Below, in pieces: positions 41,100 to 49,537 of a stretch of DNA of 64,000 nt. How positions within the stretch are numbered: position 1 is the first letter of the stretch; each line of letters begins with the position of its first letter. The notes below the pieces were generated by a model, which ran no database searches, was not told the origin of the DNA, and saw only the letters and a program-made list of their open reading frames with translations. Position numbers and translations under genes: made by a program. The stretch comes from Thiodiazotropha sp040507005 (GTDB lineage: Bacteria > Pseudomonadota > Gammaproteobacteria > Chromatiales > Chromatiaceae), in contig JBEVVS010000039.1 in assembly GCA_040507005.1 (NCBI GenBank), forward strand, positions 36,150 to 100,149, written 5' to 3'.

Positions 41100-42166
41100 G
41101 CAAGGGGTCCGTTGATTTCAATCCTGACATCGGTGTTATCCGTGGATTCGATCGTCCCCAGCAACCAGGCGGTTTCGCCCGAGTCATTGAGTCGTTTCAA
41201 AGTGGTTTCAGCGTCTTCTTGGGCCACACAGACAACCATGCCGACACCGCTGTTGAAGGTACGCAAAAGCTCGCTGTTGGTTAGTTTGCCTTGGGTTTGC
41301 AACCATTCGAATATGGCCGGAAGCTGCCAGCTGTCGGTGTCGATGACCGCTTTGCAACCCTCCGGCAAAACCCGCGGAAGGTTTTCCGGCAAGCCGCCAC
41401 CGGTAATATGAGCCAAGGCATGGATCTCCACCTCCTGCATGAGTGCCAACAGGGGTTTGACGTAGATTCGGGTCGGTCTGAGCAGCACCTCACCCAGGGT
41501 GGCATCCTCGAAGGGTTGCTTAAGATCCGCATCACTCACCTGGAGAATTTTCCGCACCAGGGAGTAGCCGTTTGAGTGGGGGCCGGATGAGGCCAGGCCG
41601 ATCAGGACATCGCCTGGCTGAACCTTTTCAGGCAGTATCAGACGGCTCTTTTCCGCGATGCCGACACAGAAACCGGCCAGATCGTAGTCGCCTTCCGCGT
41701 ACATGCCAGGCATTTCCGCGGTTTCTCCCCCCGTCAGGGCCGCGCCGGCCTGCTGACAACCGGCTGCGATTCCCCTTACCACGTCGGCGGCGATCTCAAC
41801 ATCCAATTTTCCAGTGGCGTAGTAGTCGAGAAAGAACAGGGGTTCGGCGCCAGCGACCACGATGTCGTTGACACACATTGCCACCAGGTCGATGCCGATG
41901 GAGTCATGGCGGTTGAGTTCCAGTGCCAGTTTCAGCTTGGTGCCCACCCCGTCCGTGCCCGAGACGAGCACCGGCTCCCGATAGCGATCCAGGGGCAGTT
42001 CGAAGAGGGCGCCAAACCCCCCCAGTCCTGCGAGGACCCCGGAACGGAAGGTCTGTTTGACAATTGGCTTGATGCGTTCGACTAGGCTGTTGCCTGCATC
42101 GATGTCGACACCGGCATCCCGGTAGCTGAGGGATGTGGAACTGCTGGATTTGGATTCATGCGCCAC
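41096..42166 (-). CDS. purM: Phosphoribosylformylglycinamidine cyclo-ligase
   Basis: A 356-residue AIR synthetase. YRDAGVDIDAGNSLVERIKP marks the N-terminus, with LVSGTDGVGTKLKLA and GGETAEMPGMY further on. The frame is open 20 codons further, but the GTG at 42166 with a GGAG site 9 bases upstream matches the usual length. Confidence 0.97.
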   Translation of the reverse strand: MAHESKSSSSTSLSYRDAGVDIDAGNSLVERIKPIVKQTFRSGVLAGLGGFGALFELPLDRYREPVLVSGTDGVGTKLKLALELNRHDSIGIDLVAMCVNDIVVAGAEPLFFLDYYATGKLDVEIAADVVRGIAAGCQQAGAALTGGETAEMPGMYAEGDYDLAGFCVGIAEKSRLILPEKVQPGDVLIGLASSGPHSNGYSLVRKILQVSDADLKQPFEDATLGEVLLRPTRIYVKPLLALMQEVEIHALAHITGGGLPENLPRVLPEGCKAVIDTDSWQLPAIFEWLQTQGKLTNSELLRTFNSGVGMVVCVAQEDAETTLKRLNDSGETAWLLGTIESTDNTDVRIEINGPLA

Positions 42167-42299
42167 GGGAAGATACTCCGGCTTCTGAGGTAATTCAGAG
42201 GCGGATTTTAACAGAAGAAACGGCACTCGGTGAGAGTTGTGAAGGCCCTGATTTTCATCTTTTCTGCTGGCGCGTTAAGATTTCCCGTTATTCGAGTAT

Positions 42300-42317
42300 C
42301 TGAAACAGCTGTTTCAG
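42300..42317. promoter_or_regulatory. 18-bp perfect palindrome between purM and the DUF2066 gene
   Basis: CTGAAACAGCTGTTTCAG is its own reverse complement and lies centrally between the divergent starts of purM and the DUF2066 gene. A 12-bp palindrome TTATCCGGATAA follows about 30 bp on. It could be an operator for one or both genes; it does not match the E. coli PurR box. Confidence 0.4.
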
Positions 42318-42413
42318 CAGCTTGGCCCCTAGGTCGGTGCAAAATTTTTTATCCGGATAATCAGATAACGAAGACCGTAACAAACTGCGAACCCTTGTGA
42401 TGTGTGGCAATTT

Positions 42414-43532
42414 ATGACTCAAACTCGATTTAAGCTGGTTTCCCGGTGGGTATTGATTTTGGCGCTGTTTTTATCTGCGCCATGGGCATCTGCCGAGCGG
42501 GTGGCCAATCTCTATGAGGCGGCAATACCGGTTAAAGGCCAGAGTGCGCAAACCAGAGCGGAAGGCATACGCTCGGCGTTTGCCAGTGTGATTGTAAAGG
42601 TGAGTGGGGATCGTGGTCTGTTACAGCATCCGGAGATTCCCGGGATCCTCAAGAGAGCGTCTGCTTATGTTCAGCAATATCGCTACCAGACACTAGAGAC
42701 CGACAGTTCTAAGGTTGGGCCGGATTCCGCGGATCGATTGTTATGGGTGCGCTTCGATGAACGGGCGGTGAATCGTCTGCTGCGTGAAAGCGGAGTGCCG
42801 GTATGGGGGGGTACGCGACCATCCATTCTGGTTTGGCTGGGACAGGAGCAGGGTCCACGGCGGGACTTGGTGTCAATGGAGCGGGAGCGGCACCTGAGAC
42901 GCCAATTGGACAAGCTGGGCAGGTCAAGGGGGATCTCATTCCTATGGCCGCTGATGGATATAGAGGATCGTAATGCAATCCGGGTAAGTGATCTGTGGGG
43001 CGGTTTTGAAGATAATATCCGTCGTGCCTCTGCTCGTTATCAACCCGATGTGATTCTTGTGGGTCGCATGACCCAGCAGGGCGGCCGCAGTTGGCGTGGT
43101 GAATGGTTGCTCTATCTTCCAGACAAGGTCAACCGCTGGCAAGCCAACGGCAATGGTAAAGTGGCACTTGCCAGCAGTGGCTTGCACCAGGCTGTGGACG
43201 CGCTTGCACTGCGTTACGCGCCACAACAGGCAAGTCAGGGAGAGACCGAAATCAGGATTCGTGTACATGGGCTTACGCGGTTGGCGGATTACGTGTTGGT
43301 CAAGGAGTATCTGCAATCCTTGGCAATGATCGAACAGCTCGATCTGATATCCGCTGATACTGAAAAGGTAAATTTTAAGGTCCGAATCCACGGCAATAAG
43401 GAGGCGTTGGAGCGGGGGATTCAGCTTGGTGCTGTACTCGAACCGGTGGAATCGATAGAGCTTGATGCGTCTGTTGAAAACAAAAGGCCTGAGGTGCTAG
43501 TTGGTGAAAGTCTGGTTTATCGCTTGCGCTAG
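42414..43532 (+). CDS. DUF2066 domain exported protein
   Basis: A 372-residue protein with signal peptide MTQTRFKLVSRWVLILALFLSAPWASA. The mature part has VANLYEAAIPVKGQSAQTRAEGIRSAFASVIVKVSG, which is characteristic of DUF2066, and later AVDALALRYA and VLVKEYLQSLAMIEQLDL. A GTG at 42402 is in frame but lies before a better signal start. The gene is divergent from purM and followed by the phosphatidyltransferase gene, a conserved gammaproteobacterial neighbourhood. Confidence 0.88.
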   Translation: MTQTRFKLVSRWVLILALFLSAPWASAERVANLYEAAIPVKGQSAQTRAEGIRSAFASVIVKVSGDRGLLQHPEIPGILKRASAYVQQYRYQTLETDSSKVGPDSADRLLWVRFDERAVNRLLRESGVPVWGGTRPSILVWLGQEQGPRRDLVSMERERHLRRQLDKLGRSRGISFLWPLMDIEDRNAIRVSDLWGGFEDNIRRASARYQPDVILVGRMTQQGGRSWRGEWLLYLPDKVNRWQANGNGKVALASSGLHQAVDALALRYAPQQASQGETEIRIRVHGLTRLADYVLVKEYLQSLAMIEQLDLISADTEKVNFKVRIHGNKEALERGIQLGAVLEPVESIELDASVENKRPEVLVGESLVYRLR

Positions 43533-43555
43533 CGAGAAATGGAGTAACCCATCTG

Positions 43556-44110
43556 ATGCAGAGTAAGGATATACCTAACCTGATCAGTGTTCTGCGAATT
43601 CTATTGACTATCCCCATTGTCTGGTTGCTGTTTGAGCATGAATTCTCCTATGCCCTGATTCTGTTTGCTGTAGCCGGTTTTTCAGACGGTCTTGACGGGT
43701 TTCTCGCCAAGCGATTCGGTTGGCGAAGCCACTTGGGTGGATTGCTCGACCCATTAGCCGACAAGGCCCTGCTGATGAGTTCATTTCTAGTGCTGGGTGG
43801 ATTGGGATTGATACCCGTCTGGTTGGTGATACTGGTTATTTTTCGGGATCTGACCATCATGGGGGGGGCGCTCTATTACAATTTCAGCATTGAAGAATTA
43901 GATGCCAACCCAAGTCTGATCAGCAAGCTGAATACCCTGTTACAGATTGTACTGGTACTGTTGGTCGTTACAGATGCGGGACCGCTTGACCTGCCTGATC
44001 AACTGCTCTCATGGCTCACCTGGTTGACCGGTTTTACAACCTTGGTCAGTGGCATCGCATATGTTTGGATTTGGACAAATAAGGCGCGGAATAAGGGGTG
44101 GGGTGGCTGA
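43556..44110 (+). CDS. CDP-alcohol phosphatidyltransferase family protein (PgsA-like)
   Basis: A 184-residue integral membrane enzyme. The catalytic motif is SDGLDGFLAKRFGWRSHLGGLLDPLADK: the two aspartate pairs and glycine are in place, with Lys where the consensus has Arg (DGxxAR). About five membrane helices. It probably makes an anionic phospholipid precursor such as phosphatidylglycerophosphate, but the acceptor cannot be fixed by sequence. In many relatives hda follows; here it does not. Confidence 0.88.
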   Translation: MQSKDIPNLISVLRILLTIPIVWLLFEHEFSYALILFAVAGFSDGLDGFLAKRFGWRSHLGGLLDPLADKALLMSSFLVLGGLGLIPVWLVILVIFRDLTIMGGALYYNFSIEELDANPSLISKLNTLLQIVLVLLVVTDAGPLDLPDQLLSWLTWLTGFTTLVSGIAYVWIWTNKARNKGWGG

Positions 44111-44193
44111 TACTGCTGTTTTCCAAACCTGTGTCATATTAAATCCGGGTCATATATGATTGCTCTAGTTTGTTTAGTTCAGGGAGGGGATCG

Positions 44194-44745
44194 ATGAAAT
44201 TCCTACATGTTGTTCTTGTTAGCGGTTGTCTGCTGTTGTCGTCTGTAGCCAACTCTGAAGAGGCTATTCAGGGTGCTGGTATCGATGGTAATCGCTATTT
44301 TGGTGTTATGGTCTCCTCTCCGCAATACAAGGAGGATGACTCTAACGCTAGCTTTCGAAGCCTCGGTTTGCTTGCCCGCGGTGGTCTTGAGTTGAATCCG
44401 TTTGTCGCTGTGGAAGGACATATAGGCCTGTTTGGGGAAGATACTGTCAACGATCGCAGCTATCAAATCGAGTATCTGGTGAGTGTCTATGCCAGGGGCA
44501 ATCTCCCTCTCATCAAGAAACGTACCCGACTCTATGTGCTAGGGGGTGTGACCCATTTCTCCGGCAATGTACCCGGCTTCAGCAGTGTGGATGAGACGGC
44601 GCTTGCCTATGGAGCGGGTCTCGAGCTGTACGCGGATAAATACAATGCGCTGACACTTGAATGGCTTCAATACGCGGTTGGCGATATCCATAATGTGGAC
44701 TATGTGCTGGAGTCAGCCAGTCTCGGTTTTGTGCATCGCTTCTGA
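44194..44745 (+). CDS. Outer-membrane beta-barrel protein
   Basis: A 183-residue protein with signal peptide MKFLHVVLVSGCLLLSSVANS. The mature part has alternating hydrophobic strands (YFGVMVSS, GLLARGGLELNPFVAVEGHIGLF, LYVLGGVTHF, ALTLEWLQYAVG) and ends FVHRF with a C-terminal Phe, the pattern for BAM-assembled eight-stranded barrels. A GGAGG site precedes the ATG at 44194. Function unknown. Confidence 0.85.
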   Translation: MKFLHVVLVSGCLLLSSVANSEEAIQGAGIDGNRYFGVMVSSPQYKEDDSNASFRSLGLLARGGLELNPFVAVEGHIGLFGEDTVNDRSYQIEYLVSVYARGNLPLIKKRTRLYVLGGVTHFSGNVPGFSSVDETALAYGAGLELYADKYNALTLEWLQYAVGDIHNVDYVLESASLGFVHRF

Positions 44746-44803
44746 AGGACCGCGTCCTTGTGCAATAAGGGCTAGCTAGCAGGCGAATGCGGCAGGACTG
44801 CGA

Positions 44804-45676
44804 TCAGGCAAACACCGTTTCTGCATTGAATACCGGTCCATCGACACAGACCCGCTTCATCGCCGGTCCCTGTGGTGTCTGTACTTCCACAACACACCCG
44901 GCACAGCCGCCAACGCCACAGGCCATGAACTCTTCCAGGGAGACCTGGCAGGGGATCTCATGGGCAGCCGCCAGCTGTGCAACCGCTTCCAGCATCGGAT
45001 GGGGGCCACAGGCGAAAATCTCAACTTCACGCATTGCTTGCATATTGAGTGAACTGATCCATTGCTCGGCCAACTCGGTGACATAGCCTTGAAAACAGCC
45101 GGCATAGCCCTGCAGGCTGGCGAGCCTGCAACCAACCCCCCAATCGTCCAGGAGTGGCATGCTGGCGATCACACCTTCCGCAAGACCGGGAATGATGATT
45201 TGCGAGGGTGTCGGTTGAAAAGGGAATGGGACCTCTGAGCCAAGAATAACAAACGGCTGTTTGTTTGGATCTCTGCGCAGGCTGTCTGCCAGAAACACCA
45301 TCGGTGGCATGCCCACGCCACCACCGATCAATAGGGGTTTGTTGCGTTTCGGGGAGGGGGTAAAGGGGTTTCCGATAGGCCCCAAAAGGCTGATCCTCTC
45401 CCCGGTGGTTCTCTGAGCCAGCAAACGGGTACCTTTACCTACACGTTTATAGAGCAGCTCGATCCAGCCGTGTTTGGCCGAGCAACGCATGATAGAGATC
45501 GGGCGCCGCATTGGCAGCTGGGGATCGCAGGTGATATGCACGAAGCTGCCGGGGGTTGCCTTCAGGGCGCAGTGAGGGGCGAGCAGGCGCATGATGAACT
45601 GATCACCGGCAAAGGCCTGGTGGGACAGGATTTCGGCGTCTTCAAGAAAGATGGTGTCGCGTTGCAGCTTGTTCAT
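44804..45676 (-). CDS. pyrK: Dihydroorotate dehydrogenase electron-transfer subunit (PyrK-like)
   Basis: A 290-residue ferredoxin-reductase-type flavoprotein. MRRPISIMR is the FAD-binding motif, LIGGGVGMPPMVFLADSL the nucleotide-binding loop and the C-terminus carries a 2Fe-2S cluster motif with four cysteines (CGVGGCAGC then CVDGPVF). PyrK passes electrons from class 1B PyrD to NAD. It is unusual in gammaproteobacteria, which mostly use quinone-linked PyrD; no pyrD is present here. Last gene of the gshB-to-pyrK run. Confidence 0.88.
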   Translation of the reverse strand: MNKLQRDTIFLEDAEILSHQAFAGDQFIMRLLAPHCALKATPGSFVHITCDPQLPMRRPISIMRCSAKHGWIELLYKRVGKGTRLLAQRTTGERISLLGPIGNPFTPSPKRNKPLLIGGGVGMPPMVFLADSLRRDPNKQPFVILGSEVPFPFQPTPSQIIIPGLAEGVIASMPLLDDWGVGCRLASLQGYAGCFQGYVTELAEQWISSLNMQAMREVEIFACGPHPMLEAVAQLAAAHEIPCQVSLEEFMACGVGGCAGCVVEVQTPQGPAMKRVCVDGPVFNAETVFA

Positions 45677-45684
45677 GGGAGTTA

Positions 45685-46974
45685 TCAGTCTCTGGCATAG
45701 ACCAAACGGCCCTTCAGTAGGGTGTGGGTGACCCGTCCCGGCATCTCCCAGCCTGTGAAGGGTGTGTTCTTGCCGGCGCTTATCAGTCTATCCCTGTCCA
45801 CTATCCAATGCTGGCGGGGATCGAAGATGCAGATGTCCGCAGAGTGGCCGGGTGTCAATCGTCCCATGCGCAAGCCGAGAATGTCCGCGGGTCCACAAGT
45901 CAGGCGAGCGATGGCGTCACTCAGGCCGAGCACCCCCTGGTCGACGAGTTTCAGCGTCAGGGGCAGCAAGGTCTCAAGTCCTGAAATGCCAGGCTCGGTA
46001 TCCGGGAAGGGTGATTCCTTGGCGTCGGCTTCGTGGGGTTGGTGATCGGAGCAGATCGCCTGAATGACATTCTTCGCCACTGCCTCCCGCAGGCCGTCGC
46101 GATCACTGTCATTGCGCAGCGGCGGCCTGACGTGATGGTTGCTGTCGAAGCCCTCGATATCGGTTTCAGTCAGGTGCAGCTGGTGGATGGCGACATCGGC
46201 GCTGACCCGCCTGCCTTCGCGTTTCGCCCAGGCCATGGTACGGGCCGCACTGGCACTTGAAAGGGCATGAAAGTGGATCACCGCATCTGTGGTCTCCGCC
46301 AAGGCCAGGTCACGGGCCACCGCGACGGTTTCAGCCGCCTCGGGAATCCCCGGCAGTCCCAGCCGGTCTGCAACCTTGCCTTCATGGGCACGCCCGTTGT
46401 TGCTCAGATGGTGATCTTCAGGCCTCAACATGATCAATAGATTGAAGGTGGCTGCGTATTCCATGGCGCGACGTTGCACCAGGGTGTTGGCCAATGGGGT
46501 ATAGGCATTGGTTACAGCTATGCATCCAGCGGCCTTGAGTGCTGCCATCTCACTCAACCGTTCGCCATTCAGGGCCTGGGTCAGAGCGCCCAGGGGCAAC
46601 AGGCGGCAGTAGCCAGCCTTACGCGCCTTGTGACGGATCTGTCCAACCACGGCTGGGGTGTCGATGACGGGATAAGTATCTGGGGTGCAACAGATTGTGG
46701 TAATCCCACTGCTGGCTGCTGCCTGAGTTTCACTGGCGATGGTGGCCTTGTGCTCCGCCCCGGGTTCGCGCAGATTGGCGCAGAGGTCTATCAGACCCGG
46801 ACAGACAACTTGATTGGTGGCGTCGATGGTGTCTGTGGCCTGAAACTCCCGCGGGGGGGTGTCGAGACAGAGGATCTTGCCGCCGGAGATATGTAAATCC
46901 GCGACCCGGTCAATGGCGTTTGCCGGATCGATGATGCGACCGCCCAGGATAGAGATGTCTTTTTTCTTTTTCAT
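45685..46974 (-). CDS. Dihydroorotase-like protein, probably non-catalytic (PyrC')
   Basis: A 429-residue amidohydrolase-fold protein. The family layout is kept (VCPGLIDL, LREPGAEHKATIASETQAAASSGIT, CSDHQPHEADAKESPF), but the metal-binding HxH of DxHxHxREPG is replaced: here it reads DLCANLREPG, with Cys65 and Asn67. The protein is therefore likely inactive as dihydroorotase. In Pseudomonas a non-catalytic PyrC' is needed to assemble aspartate transcarbamoylase. It overlaps pyrB by 4 bp, which supports that role. Confidence 0.93.
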   Translation of the reverse strand: MKKKKDISILGGRIIDPANAIDRVADLHISGGKILCLDTPPREFQATDTIDATNQVVCPGLIDLCANLREPGAEHKATIASETQAAASSGITTICCTPDTYPVIDTPAVVGQIRHKARKAGYCRLLPLGALTQALNGERLSEMAALKAAGCIAVTNAYTPLANTLVQRRAMEYAATFNLLIMLRPEDHHLSNNGRAHEGKVADRLGLPGIPEAAETVAVARDLALAETTDAVIHFHALSSASAARTMAWAKREGRRVSADVAIHQLHLTETDIEGFDSNHHVRPPLRNDSDRDGLREAVAKNVIQAICSDHQPHEADAKESPFPDTEPGISGLETLLPLTLKLVDQGVLGLSDAIARLTCGPADILGLRMGRLTPGHSADICIFDPRQHWIVDRDRLISAGKNTPFTGWEMPGRVTHTLLKGRLVYARD

Positions 46975-47963
46975 CCCTTCACCCCCTCCTGTATGTTCAG
47001 GTTTTGGGTGCCTATTACCTTGGAGATCACCGCCATACGTATGGCGATGCCGTAACTCACTTGTTGCAGGATTACTGATTTGGAACCGTCAGCTACCTGG
47101 GAGTCCATTTCGACACCGCGGTTGATAGGCCCGGGATGCATCACGATGGCATCCGAGTCTGCCAGTGCCAGGCGTCTTTCAGTGAGGCCGTAGAGACTGA
47201 AGTACTCATGCTCGGAAGGTAGCAGTGCCCCTTGCATACGCTCCTTTTGCAGACGCAGCATAATGATCACGTCCACATCCCAGATGCCCTCCTCCATGTT
47301 GTGATAGACATGCACACCCAGACTGCGGGTATCCGACGGCAGAAGCGTACGCGGGGCCACCACCCGGACTTCCGAAACCCCAAGTGTGTTGAGGGCGAGA
47401 ATTTGCGAGCGGGCCACCCGGGAGTGCAGCACATCTCCGACAATGGCTACCCGCAGTCCGGTGAATTCACCTTTGTGACGACGGATGGTGAACATGTCCA
47501 GCATCGCCTGGGTGGGGTGGGCGTGGCGACCGTCGCCGGCATTGATCACCCCGACCCCCCGGTCTGCGTGTTGGGCGATAAAATGGGCGGCGCCACTACT
47601 GGCATGGCGTACCACGAACATATCCACGTGCATCGCTTCCAGGTTGCGCAGGGTATCGAGCAAGGTCTCGCCCTTGGATGTGGCGGATGCGCTGATGTTG
47701 AGATTGATGACATCAGCCGAGAGGCGTTTGGCTGCCAGTTCGAAGGTGGTCCTTGTGCGGGTGCTGGTTTCGAAAAAGAGATTGGCAACGACTTTACCTC
47801 GACATAAAGGGACTTTCTTGATGGTCCTCTCCGAGACTCCGGTGAATCCTTCCGCCGTGTCCAGGATCTCAGTCAGTATCGCCCTATTCAGTCCATCGAT
47901 GGTGAGGAAGTGGAGTAGTCTTTGTTCCTCGTCCAGTTGCAGGGTTGTGTTACTGGAACTCAT
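46971..47963 (-). CDS. pyrB: Aspartate carbamoyltransferase catalytic subunit
   Basis: A 330-residue enzyme joining carbamoyl phosphate and aspartate. The carbamoyl-phosphate loop is FFETSTRTRTTFELAAKRL, followed by HPTQAMLD and the aspartate-binding HPGPINRGVEMD. The N-terminal extension and coupling to PyrC' fit the class A Pseudomonas-type enzyme; no pyrI is present. Confidence 0.97.
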   Translation of the reverse strand: MSSSNTTLQLDEEQRLLHFLTIDGLNRAILTEILDTAEGFTGVSERTIKKVPLCRGKVVANLFFETSTRTRTTFELAAKRLSADVINLNISASATSKGETLLDTLRNLEAMHVDMFVVRHASSGAAHFIAQHADRGVGVINAGDGRHAHPTQAMLDMFTIRRHKGEFTGLRVAIVGDVLHSRVARSQILALNTLGVSEVRVVAPRTLLPSDTRSLGVHVYHNMEEGIWDVDVIIMLRLQKERMQGALLPSEHEYFSLYGLTERRLALADSDAIVMHPGPINRGVEMDSQVADGSKSVILQQVSYGIAIRMAVISKVIGTQNLNIQEGVKG

Positions 47964-47969
47964 AATCGT

Positions 47970-48524
47970 CTAACCTTGCTCATCAATTCGGGAAGTTCGA
48001 TTTGTCTTGGTTCCGATCACCAATCCGAGTGGTTCAGGCCCGATCAAGGTGATGTGCTGATTCTGTTCCAACTCCGGATCCAGCCCAACCACGTCGGGTT
48101 GAATCGGCAACTCGCGACCGCTGCGGTCCACCAGGGTAGCCAGGATGATGGAGGCGGGACGTCCATAGTCGAAAATCTCATTCAACGCGGCGCGGATGGT
48201 CCTGCCGGTGTGCAGTACGTCATCTATCAGGACGATATGGCGATCGTCCACGGGTGTCGGGAGGTTGGAAGGGTGTACCTCGGGATTCATGCCAATACGC
48301 GTGAAATCATCCCGGTAGAAAGTGATATCCAGTGTGCCAAGGGGGTCTTTCACCCCCAGTTGAACATGTAGAATTTCCGCTAACCAGACCCCGCCGGTAC
48401 GGATGCCTATCAATAATGGATCGCTGATTCCCCTTGTCTCAAGCAGAGATCCAATCTTATCTGCCATGCGGCCCACTAAGGGTTTGACCTCGTTGGCATC
48501 CATAAATGTTGTTCTATTGTTCAT
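47970..48524 (-). CDS. pyrR: PyrR bifunctional regulator / uracil phosphoribosyltransferase
   Basis: A 184-residue PRTase-fold protein with PRPP loop HIVLIDDVLHTGRTIRAAL. In Firmicutes PyrR is an RNA-binding attenuator; in gammaproteobacteria its regulatory role is less clear. I saw no PyrR-type anti-antiterminator stem in the short gap before pyrB (6 bp), so attenuation there is unlikely. It overlaps the ruvX 3' end by 11 bp unless translation starts at the Met 7 codons later. Confidence 0.94.
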   Translation of the reverse strand: MNNRTTFMDANEVKPLVGRMADKIGSLLETRGISDPLLIGIRTGGVWLAEILHVQLGVKDPLGTLDITFYRDDFTRIGMNPEVHPSNLPTPVDDRHIVLIDDVLHTGRTIRAALNEIFDYGRPASIILATLVDRSGRELPIQPDVVGLDPELEQNQHITLIGPEPLGLVIGTKTNRTSRIDEQG

Positions 48525-48912
48525 TTAACCAGGTTTCCAAAATGAGCTTGGCTGCAACAGCGTCATAATCTTCCATTCGTTTGGCTTTATGGCCCAGTCT
48601 ATCCCTGGCCTCGAAGGAGCTGAATCGCTCGTCAGCCAGATAGACCTTGATATGAAATCTCCCCTCGAGTTGTCGTGAGAAACGCAAAGCGGGTTGTGTG
48701 GCATCCGTTTCACTGTCATCCACATCGAGGGGGAGACCGACGACCAGGGCCTGAGGTCTCCACTCGTTGATCAGAGACTCAATGCGTTTCCAGTCGGGCC
48801 TATGATTCACCAAGTGTAAGGTCTCCAGTGCGGTTGCCGTACCTGTCACCGTTTGCCCGACCGCGACGCCAATTTTACGGCTACCGTAATCAAACCCTAG
48901 CAAGGTGCTCAC
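48514..48912 (-). CDS. ruvX: Putative pre-16S rRNA nuclease / Holliday junction resolvase YqgF
   Basis: A 132-residue RNase H-fold protein with FDYGSRKIGVAVG at the N-terminus, VVGLPLDVD, DERFSSFEA and the C-terminal DYDAVAAKLILETWL carrying the acidic site. In E. coli YqgF processes the 5' end of 16S rRNA. GTG start at 48912 assumed; TTG at 48918 is also open. Same order yqgE-ruvX-pyrR-pyrB as in P. aeruginosa. Confidence 0.94.
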   Translation of the reverse strand: MSTLLGFDYGSRKIGVAVGQTVTGTATALETLHLVNHRPDWKRIESLINEWRPQALVVGLPLDVDDSETDATQPALRFSRQLEGRFHIKVYLADERFSSFEARDRLGHKAKRMEDYDAVAAKLILETWLNEQ

Positions 48913-48934
48913 TCGCAATCGCCTATATCGTACC

Positions 48935-49498
48935 CTAAGCGTGACCAGTATCGCCGCTTAACAGGCTCAGGTCCACGCCGAGCAGGTCAGCGGCTGCCTG
49001 CCAACGCTCTTTACTGGCCCGGTTGAAGATTATCTCACTTGCAGCCGGTCCGCTTAGCCAAGCATTCTGTGCCAGTTCACTCTCCAGTTGGCCCGCACCC
49101 CAACCGGCATATCCAAGGGCGACCAGGTTGTGTTGCGGACCCTTTCCCGCAGCGATGGCCTCCAGGATGTCCAGTGAGGTCGTAACGCTGATCTCGGCGG
49201 TGACCTTAAGTGTCGATGCCCATTCGGTGCTGGAATCGTGCAGTACGAATCCCCGGTCACTCTGTACCGGGCCGCCTATATAGACGGGCTGTTCAGCGAT
49301 TTGGTCTGTGCTGATGGCTATTTCCAGCTGCTCGAATATATCCGCCAGATAGAGATCCATAGGGCGATTGATGACTATACCCATGGCGCCGTCAGCGGTG
49401 TGCTCACAGATATAGGTGACGGTATGAAAGAAGTTAGGGTCCTCAAGGCGCGGCATAGCGATGAGGAAATGGTTGGTTAAATTGGTTTCAGTGCCCAT
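48935..49498 (-). CDS. YqgE/AlgH family protein (DUF179)
   Basis: A 187-residue protein with NHFLIAMPRLEDPNFFHTVTYICEH, GAMGIVINRP and YIGGPVQSDRGFVLHD, all DUF179 signatures. The homolog AlgH affects alginate production in Pseudomonas, but its biochemical activity is unknown. It lies between tonB-like and ruvX genes in a conserved order. Confidence 0.95.
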   Translation of the reverse strand: MGTETNLTNHFLIAMPRLEDPNFFHTVTYICEHTADGAMGIVINRPMDLYLADIFEQLEIAISTDQIAEQPVYIGGPVQSDRGFVLHDSSTEWASTLKVTAEISVTTSLDILEAIAAGKGPQHNLVALGYAGWGAGQLESELAQNAWLSGPAASEIIFNRASKERWQAAADLLGVDLSLLSGDTGHA

Positions 49499-49537
49499 GG
49501 GCTATAGTATCCAGTTGCAGGTGGCCGGCTGCAATAG

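Noticed and set aside
47964..47969. PyrR attenuator upstream of pyrB
   Set aside because: Only 6 bp separate pyrR and pyrB, and no anti-antiterminator or terminator stem is present.
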